Source of the DNA: an uncultured Prevotellaceae bacterium
GTDB lineage: Bacteria; Bacteroidota; Bacteroidia; Bacteroidales; Bacteroidaceae
Length of the DNA: 26,036 bases
Direction: 5' to 3'
Assembly: GCA_947306845.1 (NCBI GenBank)
Contig: CAMZHP010000009.1
Coordinates: 1-26,036 of the forward strand
The translations under genes and the position numbers were made by a program. Of the stretch, positions 8,471-16,477 are shown piece after piece; positions within the stretch are counted from its first letter, which is position 1; each line of letters begins with the position of its first letter. The notes below the pieces were generated by a model that had not been told where the DNA came from, made no database searches, and worked only from the letters and a program-made list of their open reading frames with translations.

Positions 8471-8590
8471 CTAGTTTTTCTAGATTTCTAGATTCTCTAG
8501 ATTCTCTAGATTTTCTAGATTTTCTAGATCATCTAGATTTTCTAGCTCATCTAGTTCATCTAGATCATCTAGTTTATCTAGAGTCTAGTC
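8471..8590. repeat. 9-bp CTAG-centred tandem repeat in the gltB-gltD spacer
   Basis: CTAG occurs at 8471, 8480, 8488, 8497, 8506, 8515, 8524, 8533, 8542, 8551, 8560, 8569, 8578 and 8585: a 9-bp period with one 8-bp and one 7-bp step. The consensus unit is TCTAGATTT, degenerating to TCTAGTTCA/TCTAGATCA toward gltB. It is too short in period and has no spacers, so it is not CRISPR. Because TCTAGA is self-complementary, any two units can pair in the transcript. It fills nearly the whole 153-bp spacer and would be transcribed with gltBD. Confidence 0.95.
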
Positions 8591-11500
8591 CTAATAGTCT
8601 CTCTGCATGTCTGCGATTTTCTGGCGCAGCTTGATCATTTGCTCTTCCTGAAGGACACGCTTGTACTCGATGGGGATCACCTGTACAAAATCATCCACAA
8701 AATGTCTCCAGTCGTCAAGCATGCGACCGGCGAGGGCACTGCCTGTGTGCAGGTAGTGCTGGCGGATGAGCTCTAGTAGTTCCTTGCGCGAGACGTTGTC
8801 TTCCACAAGGTTGATTTCCACCATGTCCATGTTGCAGAAGTAGTCGAAAGTATGGTGCTTGTCCCAAACATAGGCGACACCGCCCGACATGCCTGCGGCG
8901 AAGTTGCGGCCTGTTTCGCCAAGTACGACGACGCGCCCGCCTGTCATGTATTCGCAGCAGTGGTCGCCGGCTCCTTCAATGACGGCGATGGCACCACTGT
9001 TGCGCACGCCGAAGCGCTCTCCCACCTTGCCGTTGATGTACAGTTCGCCGGATGTGGCGCCATAGAGTCCTGTGTTGCCGGCAATGATGTTCTCTTCTGC
9101 CTTGAAGTTGCTTCTCGTCGGAGGCAGGATGGCGATGCGTCCGCCAGAAAGGCCCTTGGCAAAGTAATCATTGGTCTCGCCTTCGAGCTTGAAACTGACG
9201 CCGTGGGCGAGGAAAGCACCGAATGATTGTCCGGCAGAGCCCTTGAACTTCACGTTGATGGTGTTGTCGGGAAGACCTGCCAGTCCGTGCTTCATGGCGA
9301 CCATGCCCGAGAGCATCGTACCTACAGCACGGTCGGTGTTGCGGATGGAGTAGTCCAGGTTGATTTCCTCCTGATGAAGGATGGCTTTCTCTGCTGCGGC
9401 AATCATCTGCTGATCGAGTATGGTGCCCTGCATCCCCAGCGGTATGGCTGGTTGGCGGATGTCACCCGTGAAGTGGAGCACACCCTCTTCCTTGTGCAGC
9501 AACCGACTGAAGTCAAGCACAGAGGTCTTTGTCTCGATGAGGTCGGAGCGTCCTACGATTTCGTTCAGACTCCTGAAACCCATCACGGCTAGATACTCAC
9601 GCACCTCCTGGGCGAGGAAGGTGAAATAGTTGACCAAGTGCTCATATTTTCCGAGGAAGTGTTTCCGCAGCTCGGGATTTTGGGTGGCGACACCCATTGG
9701 GCAGGTGTTCAGGTTGCATTTTCGCATCATCACGCAGCCCAAGACAATCAGCGCGGCGGTGCCGAAGCCAAATTCCTCGGCTCCCAGCAGAGCCATGAGA
9801 ATCACGTCGCGGCCTGTCTTGACTTGTCCGTCCACTTGTAGCCTCACATGACTGCGCAAACCGTTCCTGACAAGCGTCTGTTGCGTCTCCGAGAGTCCGA
9901 TCTCAGGTGAGATACCTGCGAAGCGCATGCTCGATGCAGGACTGGCTCCCGTGCCACCTTCGGCACCGCTGATGACGATGAGGTCGGCCTTGGCTTTCGC
10001 CACACCGGCGGCAATCGTGCCCACGCCACTTTCTGCCACAAGTTTCACACTGACGGCAGCATGTGGGTTGACATTCTTCAGGTCGAAGATGAGTTGTGCC
10101 AGGTCCTCAATGGAGTAGATGTCGTGGTGTGGTGGGGGAGAGATGAGCGAGATGCCGGGAATGGAATGGCGCGTTTTGGCTATCACCTCGTTCACCTTGA
10201 AACCGGGCAATTGCCCGCCCTCGCCGGGCTTGGCTCCTTGTGCCACCTTGATCTGTATCTCCTCTGCGTTCACCAAGTACTCGGTAGTCACGCCAAACCT
10301 GCCACTGGCCACCTGCTTGGTCTTCGAGCATAGGCTGATGCCGTCGTGTTCGGAGTGGAAACGTTCTGAGTCCTCACCGCCTTCGCCAGTGTTGGAGCGT
10401 GCGCCGAGTTTGTTCATCGCCAGGCAGATGGCCTCATGGGCTTCTTTAGATAAGGCTCCAAATGACATGGCGCCTGCCACGAAATGCTTCACGATGTCTT
10501 CCACTGGCTCTACTTCATCTATGGGTAGTGCTTCACCAACGGCTTTCTTGAAGCCGAGAAAGTCACGGATGAAGATGGGCGATTCCTTCCCGTCAACAAG
10601 GTGGGTAAATGCCTTGAATTTCTCGTATGAACCCGTACGGCAGGCGAGTTGCAGCGTCGCGATGGTCTCTGGGTTCCAGGCATGTTTGATGCCGTCCTTC
10701 CGCCAATGGAACTGTCCCTGATTGGGTAGGTAATCATTTCCATCCTGTCTTTTCGAGGGGTTGGGAGTGAGGTGCTTCTTGTGCATGGCGATGGCGTCCG
10801 CCGCGATTTTGTCCAGACCTATGCCACCGATAGTGCTCACTTCCGTGCCAAAATAGGTCTTCAACAGACTCTCGCTGAGTCCGATGCTTTCGAAAATCTT
10901 CGCACCGCGGTAGGAGCGGATCGTAGAGATGCCCATCTTTGCCATGATTTTGAACAAGCCCTTTTTCACGGCTTTGATGTAGTTTTTCTCTGCCGTGGCA
11001 TAGTCTTCCTGTATCTTATGGCGTTTCACCAGGTCATCGAGGATGGCGAAGGTCATATAGGGGCACAGCGCGGAGGCTCCGTATCCCAGCAGCAATGCCG
11101 CATGCATGGTCTCGCGTATCTCACCGCTTTCCACGATCAAGGCTGTCTGCACGCGCTTCCCTACGCTGATGAGGTAATGGTGCACGGCGCTGACGGCAAG
11201 AAGTGAGGGGATGAAGGGTGAGGTGGGCGTACCTGTGTTGTCGGTAAGAATAATGTAGTTATATCCGTTGTCGACAGCTTTTTCCGCGTCCTTGCACAGT
11301 TGGTCGAGGGCCTCACGCAACTTTTCCCCATTTTGGGTGGAATCAGAAGACGCCTCAAACGTCATTGGCAGTTTGATGGTGTTGAATCCCTTGTACCGGA
11401 TGTTGCAAAGGATGTCGAGTTGGGTGTTGTTGAGTATGGGATGTGGCAGGCGTACCATCTTGCAGTTGGTCTCATCGGGGCTGAGAATGCCTGTGCCTAC

Positions 11501-13108
11501 TCGTCCGATATACTCGGTCAGACTCATCACCAGCTCTTCGCGGATGGAGTCGATGGCAGGGTTGGTCACCTGCGCGAACTGCTGCCTGAAGTAGTTGAAG
11601 AAGGTTTGTGGCCTGTCGCTCAGCACGGCGAGCGGGGTGTCGTTGCCCATCGATGCTGTCGGTTCCTGACCATTGATGGCCATGGGGATGATGGTAGATG
11701 AGATATCTTCCTCACCATAGCCAAACATCATTTCTTTCTGTAACAGGTCGGTCACAGTGTTGTCCACGTGGCGCCCGCTTTTCAGCTTCTCCAGTTGGAT
11801 GCGGTTGGTGCTCAGCCACTGGCGATAGGGATGCTCATTGGCTAGTTGCTGTTTGATCTCACCGTCGTAGTAAATCTTGCCTTCCTTGGTGTCGATGAGC
11901 AGGATCTTGCCCGGCTGCAATCGTCCTTTCTCGGCAATCTCCGTTGGGTCGAAGTCCATCACGCCTACCTCCGATGCCACAATCATCGTGTCGTTCTTCG
12001 TGATGGTGTAGCGGGCGGGGCGCAGTCCGTTGCGGTCAAGCATGCCTCCGGCAAAACGGCCGTCTGAGAACAGAAGTGCGGCGGGACCATCCCATGGCTC
12101 CATCAGGATGGAGTGGTATTCGTAGAATGCTTTCAGATCCTCGCTGATGGGATTCTTGTCGTTGAATGACTCTGGCACCAGCACGCTCATGGCGTGAGGC
12201 AGCGAGAGGCCGCTCATGACGAAGAACTCCAGCACATTGTCCAATGAGGCTGAGTCCGACATCCCGGGCTGGACAATCGGCGAGATGGCTTTTGCCTCAC
12301 CCAGGGCCTCGCTGCTCAGCACGCTCTCTCTTGCCTGCATCCATCCACGGTTGCCGCGTATGGTGTTGATCTCACCATTGTGACATAGCAACCGGAAGGG
12401 TTGGGCGAGACTCCATGTGGGGAAGGTGTTGGTGCTGAAGCGTGAGTGCACCAATGCCAGTCCGCTGGTGAGATACGGATTGGTCAGGTCGGGGAAGTAC
12501 TGCCTCACCTGCATCGACGACAGCATACCTTTGTATATCATGTTGGTGTTGCTGAGAGAGCAGATGTAGAAATCCTTGTGGCTCACCCGGCGCTCGATCT
12601 TTTTCCTGATAATATATAAGGTTTGAGGAAAAGATTCCACCTTGTCATCGCTCACGCCCGTCACAAACATTTGCTTGATGTCGGGCTCGGTGCTCTTTGC
12701 TGCATCACCCAGGCACTCTGGGTTGGTGGGGACCGTGCGCAGATGCATCAGTTGCAGACCTTCGCGCTCGATTTCCTCTATCATCACGCTCAGGATTTGT
12801 TGCTGTGCCTGTGTGTCCTTTGGCAGGAACACCAGTCCGGTGCCATACTTTCCCTTCTCGGGAACGGGTATGCCTTGCAGCAAAATGAACTCATGGGGAA
12901 TCTGAATCATGATGCCGGCTCCGTCGCCGTCCTTGCCGACTTCCGCTCCGCGGTGCCTCATGTTCTCCAATACCTTCAGCGCATTGTCCACCAATTCGTG
13001 GCTCTTGTTGCCGTGAATGTTCACAATCATTCCCACACCACAGGCATCATGTTCATACGCTTTTTGGTAAAGTCCTCTTTCTTGGTCTTGAAGTTTGCAC
13101 TTTGTCAT
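8591..13108 (-). CDS. gltB: Glutamate synthase large subunit (GOGAT alpha subunit)
   Basis: The 1505-aa length is normal for GltB. It converts glutamine + 2-oxoglutarate to two glutamates using electrons from GltD. It has a class II amidotransferase domain with nucleophile C23 (HDACGVGM) after a 22-residue propeptide, and LCHNGEINT carries the oxyanion-hole Asn. The central and FMN synthase domains are present (SGAEGGTGASPASSM). The [3Fe-4S] cysteines are C1125, C1131, C1136 in CVMMRKCNLNTC. A C-terminal beta-helix is rich in G-x-x-G repeats. Start ATG 13108 gives the expected propeptide. H779-R787 (HLTPNPSKR) looks like an inserted dispersed-repeat peptide. It is the first gene of the minus-strand block with a good promoter at 13150-13181, and the stop is amber. 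Confidence 0.98.
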   Translation of the reverse strand: MTKCKLQDQERGLYQKAYEHDACGVGMIVNIHGNKSHELVDNALKVLENMRHRGAEVGKDGDGAGIMIQIPHEFILLQGIPVPEKGKYGTGLVFLPKDTQAQQQILSVMIEEIEREGLQLMHLRTVPTNPECLGDAAKSTEPDIKQMFVTGVSDDKVESFPQTLYIIRKKIERRVSHKDFYICSLSNTNMIYKGMLSSMQVRQYFPDLTNPYLTSGLALVHSRFSTNTFPTWSLAQPFRLLCHNGEINTIRGNRGWMQARESVLSSEALGEAKAISPIVQPGMSDSASLDNVLEFFVMSGLSLPHAMSVLVPESFNDKNPISEDLKAFYEYHSILMEPWDGPAALLFSDGRFAGGMLDRNGLRPARYTITKNDTMIVASEVGVMDFDPTEIAEKGRLQPGKILLIDTKEGKIYYDGEIKQQLANEHPYRQWLSTNRIQLEKLKSGRHVDNTVTDLLQKEMMFGYGEEDISSTIIPMAINGQEPTASMGNDTPLAVLSDRPQTFFNYFRQQFAQVTNPAIDSIREELVMSLTEYIGRVGTGILSPDETNCKMVRLPHPILNNTQLDILCNIRYKGFNTIKLPMTFEASSDSTQNGEKLREALDQLCKDAEKAVDNGYNYIILTDNTGTPTSPFIPSLLAVSAVHHYLISVGKRVQTALIVESGEIRETMHAALLLGYGASALCPYMTFAILDDLVKRHKIQEDYATAEKNYIKAVKKGLFKIMAKMGISTIRSYRGAKIFESIGLSESLLKTYFGTEVSTIGGIGLDKIAADAIAMHKKHLTPNPSKRQDGNDYLPNQGQFHWRKDGIKHAWNPETIATLQLACRTGSYEKFKAFTHLVDGKESPIFIRDFLGFKKAVGEALPIDEVEPVEDIVKHFVAGAMSFGALSKEAHEAICLAMNKLGARSNTGEGGEDSERFHSEHDGISLCSKTKQVASGRFGVTTEYLVNAEEIQIKVAQGAKPGEGGQLPGFKVNEVIAKTRHSIPGISLISPPPHHDIYSIEDLAQLIFDLKNVNPHAAVSVKLVAESGVGTIAAGVAKAKADLIVISGAEGGTGASPASSMRFAGISPEIGLSETQQTLVRNGLRSHVRLQVDGQVKTGRDVILMALLGAEEFGFGTAALIVLGCVMMRKCNLNTCPMGVATQNPELRKHFLGKYEHLVNYFTFLAQEVREYLAVMGFRSLNEIVGRSDLIETKTSVLDFSRLLHKEEGVLHFTGDIRQPAIPLGMQGTILDQQMIAAAEKAILHQEEINLDYSIRNTDRAVGTMLSGMVAMKHGLAGLPDNTINVKFKGSAGQSFGAFLAHGVSFKLEGETNDYFAKGLSGGRIAILPPTRSNFKAEENIIAGNTGLYGATSGELYINGKVGERFGVRNSGAIAVIEGAGDHCCEYMTGGRVVVLGETGRNFAAGMSGGVAYVWDKHHTFDYFCNMDMVEINLVEDNVSRKELLELIRQHYLHTGSALAGRMLDDWRHFVDDFVQVIPIEYKRVLQEEQMIKLRQKIADMQRDY
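10755..10772. repeat. Dispersed-repeat relic inside gltB
   Basis: The plus strand reads GAGGGGTTGGGAGTGAGG, which on the coding strand encodes LTPNPS (residues 780-785). This matches the CTCACCCCCAACCCCTC-type element I recall as widespread in Bacteroidota intergenic DNA. It sits in the GltB linker before LPNQGQFHWRKDG, where length variation is tolerated. Family identity is from memory. Confidence 0.4.
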
Positions 13109-13149
13109 ATTATCCTATTTAAAACTATCATTTTGCTTGAAATTTTCGG

Positions 13150-13181
13150 CAAAGGTAAGACATAATGACAGAATAATCAAA
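13150..13181 (-). promoter_or_regulatory. gltBD promoter (Bacteroidetes type)
   Basis: On the minus strand there is TTTG (13178-13181), a 20-bp spacer, then TACCTTTG (13150-13157), a perfect -33/-7 pair. The predicted transcription start is near 13143, giving a leader of about 35 nt before ATG 13108. Confidence 0.75.
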
Positions 13182-13199
13182 TAAAAATTTGCTTTTTAA

Positions 13200-13239
13200 T
13201 TCTTGATTTTTGTCGCAACTTACAAATTATTATAAATTC
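13200..13239. promoter_or_regulatory. Candidate nitrogen-control element between gltB and amtB
   Basis: TTCTTGATTTTTGT (13200-13213), CAACTTACAAATT (13216-13228) and ATAAATTC (13232-13239) are each repeated upstream of glnN. The block is centred about 70 bp upstream of the predicted gltB transcription start and about 165 bp upstream of that of amtB. The regulator is unknown. Confidence 0.45.
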
Positions 13240-13316
13240 ATGGGAAAAAGTGTTGAATTGACACCATTCGTTCATGAAAACTATATTATTCTTTCAAATT
13301 GATATTTGTTTTGAAT

Positions 13317-13330
13317 TTTTGCAAGCAAAA
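13317..13330. promoter_or_regulatory. Palindrome upstream of the amtB promoter
   Basis: TTTTGC-AA-GCAAAA is a perfect 6-bp inverted repeat with a 2-bp centre. It is centred about 58 bp upstream of the predicted amtB transcription start, a place suited to an activator. It could also be chance in AT-rich DNA. Confidence 0.3.
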
Positions 13331-13345
13331 TGAATCTTAAAATGC

Positions 13346-13375
13346 TTGGTTTAGTTTCAAAATGTATTAACTTTG
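13346..13375 (+). promoter_or_regulatory. amtB operon promoter (Bacteroidetes type)
   Basis: TTG (13346-13348), a 19-bp spacer, then TAACTTTG (13368-13375), a perfect TAnnTTTG -7 element. The predicted start near 13382 gives a leader of about 37 nt before ATG 13419. Confidence 0.75.
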
Positions 13376-13418
13376 CACCGATTTTTTAGCAAAGTGTAAA
13401 ATTTAAGGGTAAAAAGGT

Positions 13419-14810
13419 ATGATTAAGAAGAGATGGATTGTCCTGATGGTGGCGATGACACTGACAGCCATAGCAGGCGTGTTTGTAGGAGAGCCTACTT
13501 TTGAGTGCGACTGGTCGGTGATATCTGCAGCCGATGTGGCCTGGCTCATCACCGCTACCATTTTCGTGCTGATGATGACACCAGGCCTTTCCTTTTTTTA
13601 TGGTGGCATGGTGGGTGCGAAGAACGTCATCTCCACAATGCTGCAATCTTTCATCGCCATGGGACTGATCTCTGTCCTTTGGGTGGTTGTGGGTTTCTCA
13701 CTCTGCTTTGGTGACGACATTGCTGGTGTGATAGGCAATCCTTTATCGTTTCTGATGTTCCAACATGTGGGAGCGGAGGTTTACACTACTCCAGCCGGAA
13801 ACGTACTGGGCGGAGCAACAATTCCTTTGGCTCTCTTTGCCCTGTTTCAGATGAAGTTTGCCATCATCACCCCGTCATTGATTACGGGTTCGTTTGCCGA
13901 GCGTGTGCGTTTCTCCGCATATATGTTTTTCATGATTTTCTTCTTCTTTTTCATCTATTGCCCGTTGGCACACATGACCTGGCATCCCGAAGGCTTGTTC
14001 ATGCGTTGGGGGGTGATTGACTTCGCCGGTGGTATCGTGGTGCATGCCTCATCGGGTGTGGCGGCACTGGCAGGGGCCATCTTCCTCGGACGCCGCAGGG
14101 CTGGGACCCGCAACAGTGAGCCAGCCAACATCCCATTTGTATTGCTGGGCGCAGCCATGTTGTGGTTGGGATGGTTTGGCTTCAACGCTGGTTCGTCACT
14201 CCATGCCGACGGTCAGGCCATCAAGGCATTCCTGAATACCAACACGGCATCTGCCACAGCAATGATGACGTGGATTTTCTTCGACTGCTTGCGTGGGCGC
14301 AAACCGTCGGCGATGGGGGCAGCCGTGGGTTGCGTGGTGGGTCTCGTGGCCATCACCCCGTCGGCAGGCTACGTCACAGTGGGACAGAGCATCTTCATCG
14401 CCTTCATCGTGACGCTCATTTGCAATGTCGCCGTATATTGGCGCTCGCATAGCAGCATTGACGATGCTCTCGACGTGTTTCCCACTCATGGCACGGGTGG
14501 TATCTTTGGTACGGTACTCACCGGCATCTTCATCCAGGAGGGACTCATAGCAGGCACCTGGGACGGTTTTGTGATATTCCTCTACCACTTGCTTGCCATC
14601 GTCATCGTGTTTGTCTATACTTTCGCCGTCAGTTGGGTGGGCTACAAACTCATCGACCGCGTGATACCGATGCGTGTGTCATCTTACAGTGAGAAAGTGG
14701 GACTCGACTTCTCACAGCACGACGAGCACTATGGGCTTGCCCACATCGGCGAGCGTGAGCTGGCTGAGTATGAGGAGCACATCAGGGAGAAATTGAAGAC
14801 AGATGATTGA
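13419..14810 (+). CDS. amtB: Ammonium transporter of the Amt family
   Basis: The 463-aa integral inner-membrane channel conducts ammonium/ammonia. The cleavable signal-like N-terminus MIKKRWIVLMVAMTLTAIAG is followed by about 11 hydrophobic segments. Family motifs include TPGLSFFYGGMVGAKN, GSFAERVRF, and the twin pore histidines H209 (VVHASSG) and H357 (PTHGTGG). The cytoplasmic C-terminal tail (SYSEKVGLDFSQHDEHYG) is the usual contact region for P-II proteins, yet no glnK/glnB gene is adjacent. It is the first gene of the plus-strand operon with its own promoter. ATG 13419 is the first in-frame start and yields the signal segment. Confidence 0.97.
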   Translation: MIKKRWIVLMVAMTLTAIAGVFVGEPTFECDWSVISAADVAWLITATIFVLMMTPGLSFFYGGMVGAKNVISTMLQSFIAMGLISVLWVVVGFSLCFGDDIAGVIGNPLSFLMFQHVGAEVYTTPAGNVLGGATIPLALFALFQMKFAIITPSLITGSFAERVRFSAYMFFMIFFFFFIYCPLAHMTWHPEGLFMRWGVIDFAGGIVVHASSGVAALAGAIFLGRRRAGTRNSEPANIPFVLLGAAMLWLGWFGFNAGSSLHADGQAIKAFLNTNTASATAMMTWIFFDCLRGRKPSAMGAAVGCVVGLVAITPSAGYVTVGQSIFIAFIVTLICNVAVYWRSHSSIDDALDVFPTHGTGGIFGTVLTGIFIQEGLIAGTWDGFVIFLYHLLAIVIVFVYTFAVSWVGYKLIDRVIPMRVSSYSEKVGLDFSQHDEHYGLAHIGERELAEYEEHIREKLKTDD

Positions 14811-14819
14811 AAAATAGTA

Positions 14820-14834
14820 CAGAGCTAAGCTCTG
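14820..14834. repeat. Perfect palindrome in the amtB-pyrG spacer
   Basis: CAGAGCT-A-AGCTCTG has 7-bp arms around one base, midway between the amtB stop and ATG 14864. As RNA it would fold with a 5-bp stem and 5-nt loop. There is no T run, so it is not a terminator. Confidence 0.45.
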
Positions 14835-14863
14835 CTAAAATGACGCAAACTTTCAAACAATTT

Positions 14864-16477
14864 ATGGAAACAAAGTATATTTTCATCACGGGAGGTGTGG
14901 CCTCGTCACTGGGCAAAGGCATTATCTCGGCATCGCTGGGAAAACTGCTGCAGGCGAGGGGCTATCGGATAACGATTCAGAAATTCGACCCCTATATCAA
15001 CATCGACCCAGGGACGCTCAATCCCTATGAGCATGGCGAGTGCTATGTGACAGCCGATGGCATGGAGACAGACCTCGACCTGGGACATTACGAGCGGTTC
15101 ACCGGCATTGAGACCACGCGCGACAACAGCGTGACCACGGGACGCATCTACCTAAGCGTCATAGAACGTGAGCGAAGAGGCGATTATCTGGGCAAGACGA
15201 TACAGGTGGTGCCCCATATCACAGATGAGATAAAAAGGCGCATCCTGCTCAATGCCACAAAACAACCACTGGACTTCGTGATCACAGAGATAGGAGGTAC
15301 CATCGGCGACATTGAGAGCCAGCCTTTTCTGGAGGCAATTCGGCAACTCAGGTGGGAACTGGGGCCGACTAGGGCGCTCAACGTGCACCTGACCTATGTG
15401 CCCTTTCTTGCAGCGGCTGGCGAACTGAAGACAAAGCCTACTCAGACCAGTGTGAAACAGCTGCAAGGACTGGGTATCCAGCCGGAGGTACTGGTGCTGC
15501 GCACGGAACATCAACTGAATGACGACTTGCGCTCCAAGGTGGCACATTTCTGCAATGTGGATGTGGAAGCTGTGATTCAGAGTCAGGATTTGCCAAGCAT
15601 CTATGAGGTGCCTCTGAACATGTTGCGGCAAGGGCTCGACGCAATCATTCTCAAAAAGATGGGCATGGAGCCTGGTGAGACACCTGAGTTGGGACCCTGG
15701 CGAGATTTCTTGGAGCGCAGGAAAAGGGCCACGAAGGAAATCAGGATCGCTTTGGTTGGCAAATATGACCTGCAGGATGCCTACAAGAGCATCAGTGAGA
15801 GTCTTGCACATGCAGGAACCTATAACGACCGTAAGGTTAAAGCAATATTTGTCAATAGCGAAGGCATCACCCGCGAGAATGTCGCTGAACTTCTCCATGA
15901 TATGGAGGGCATCGTCATCTGCCCGGGATTCGGTCACCGAGGCATCGATGGCAAGATCATGGCAGCCGAATATGGGCGTATGAACGATGTGCCTACTTTT
16001 GGCATCTGCCTCGGTATGCAGATGATGGTGATAGAGTTTGCACGGGACGTGCTTGGGTATGCCGAAGCCAACAGCACGGAGTTTGACGTTGAGACTTCTC
16101 ATCCGGTCATCGACATGATGGAGGAGCAGAAGAACATCACCCAGATGGGCGGAACGATGAGACTAGGGGCGTATGAGTGTGAGTTGATGAAAGGAAGCCA
16201 CGTCTGGGAGGCGTATGGTGGAGAACAATTGATTCGTGAGCGCCACCGTCATCGTTATGAGTTCAATAACAGATTCCAAGAGGAGTTTGAGCGTCATGGC
16301 ATGAGGTGCGTAGGCTTCAATCCTGCATCCGACCTCGTGGAAATCGTGGAAATCCCAGAGAAAAAATGGTATATCGGCACGCAGTTCCATCCCGAGTATT
16401 CTTCCACAGTGCTGCATCCGCATCCGCTGTTTTTGTCGTTCATAAAAGCTTGCATCAATGGAACAACTGAAGCATGA
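14864..16477 (+). CDS. pyrG: CTP synthase (glutamine hydrolysing)
   Basis: The 537-aa protein (E. coli 545) converts UTP + ATP + glutamine to CTP. The N-terminal synthetase domain has YIFITGGVASSLGKG with the P-loop, then FDPYINIDPGTLNPYEHGE and ITEIGGTIGDIESQPFLEA. The C-terminal class I amidotransferase domain has nucleophile C382 (FGICLGMQ) and the His/Glu pair in QFHPEYSS. Start ATG 14864 (METKYIF) was chosen because E. coli PyrG begins four residues before YIF; ATG 14840 and an upstream TTG are in frame but would add unmatched residues. It lies 53 bp after amtB, and its last 20 bp overlap the next gene. Confidence 0.97.
   Translation: METKYIFITGGVASSLGKGIISASLGKLLQARGYRITIQKFDPYINIDPGTLNPYEHGECYVTADGMETDLDLGHYERFTGIETTRDNSVTTGRIYLSVIERERRGDYLGKTIQVVPHITDEIKRRILLNATKQPLDFVITEIGGTIGDIESQPFLEAIRQLRWELGPTRALNVHLTYVPFLAAAGELKTKPTQTSVKQLQGLGIQPEVLVLRTEHQLNDDLRSKVAHFCNVDVEAVIQSQDLPSIYEVPLNMLRQGLDAIILKKMGMEPGETPELGPWRDFLERRKRATKEIRIALVGKYDLQDAYKSISESLAHAGTYNDRKVKAIFVNSEGITRENVAELLHDMEGIVICPGFGHRGIDGKIMAAEYGRMNDVPTFGICLGMQMMVIEFARDVLGYAEANSTEFDVETSHPVIDMMEEQKNITQMGGTMRLGAYECELMKGSHVWEAYGGEQLIRERHRHRYEFNNRFQEEFERHGMRCVGFNPASDLVEIVEIPEKKWYIGTQFHPEYSSTVLHPHPLFLSFIKACINGTTEA

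Noticed and set aside
8471..8590. CRISPR array
   Set aside because: The period is 9 bp with no unique spacers and no cas genes; it is a tandem minisatellite.
8449..8634. Plus-strand ORF of repeated LDFLDFLDHL-like triplets
   Set aside because: It is made by the 9-bp repeat, which cannot place a stop in this frame, and it runs antisense into gltB.
11196..11230. A third repeat relic in gltB (TPTSPFIPSLL)
   Set aside because: IPSLLAVSAVHH is a conserved GltB stretch, so the GTGAGG-like DNA can be explained by the protein; only the TPTSP part remains odd.
13250..13264. Crp-like half-site pair GTGT...ACAC upstream of amtB
   Set aside because: The arms are only 4 bp and the centre does not match a Crp site.
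14803..14817. Mini-ORF MIEK at the amtB stop
   Set aside because: Five codons including the stop, with no support; too short to distinguish from chance.
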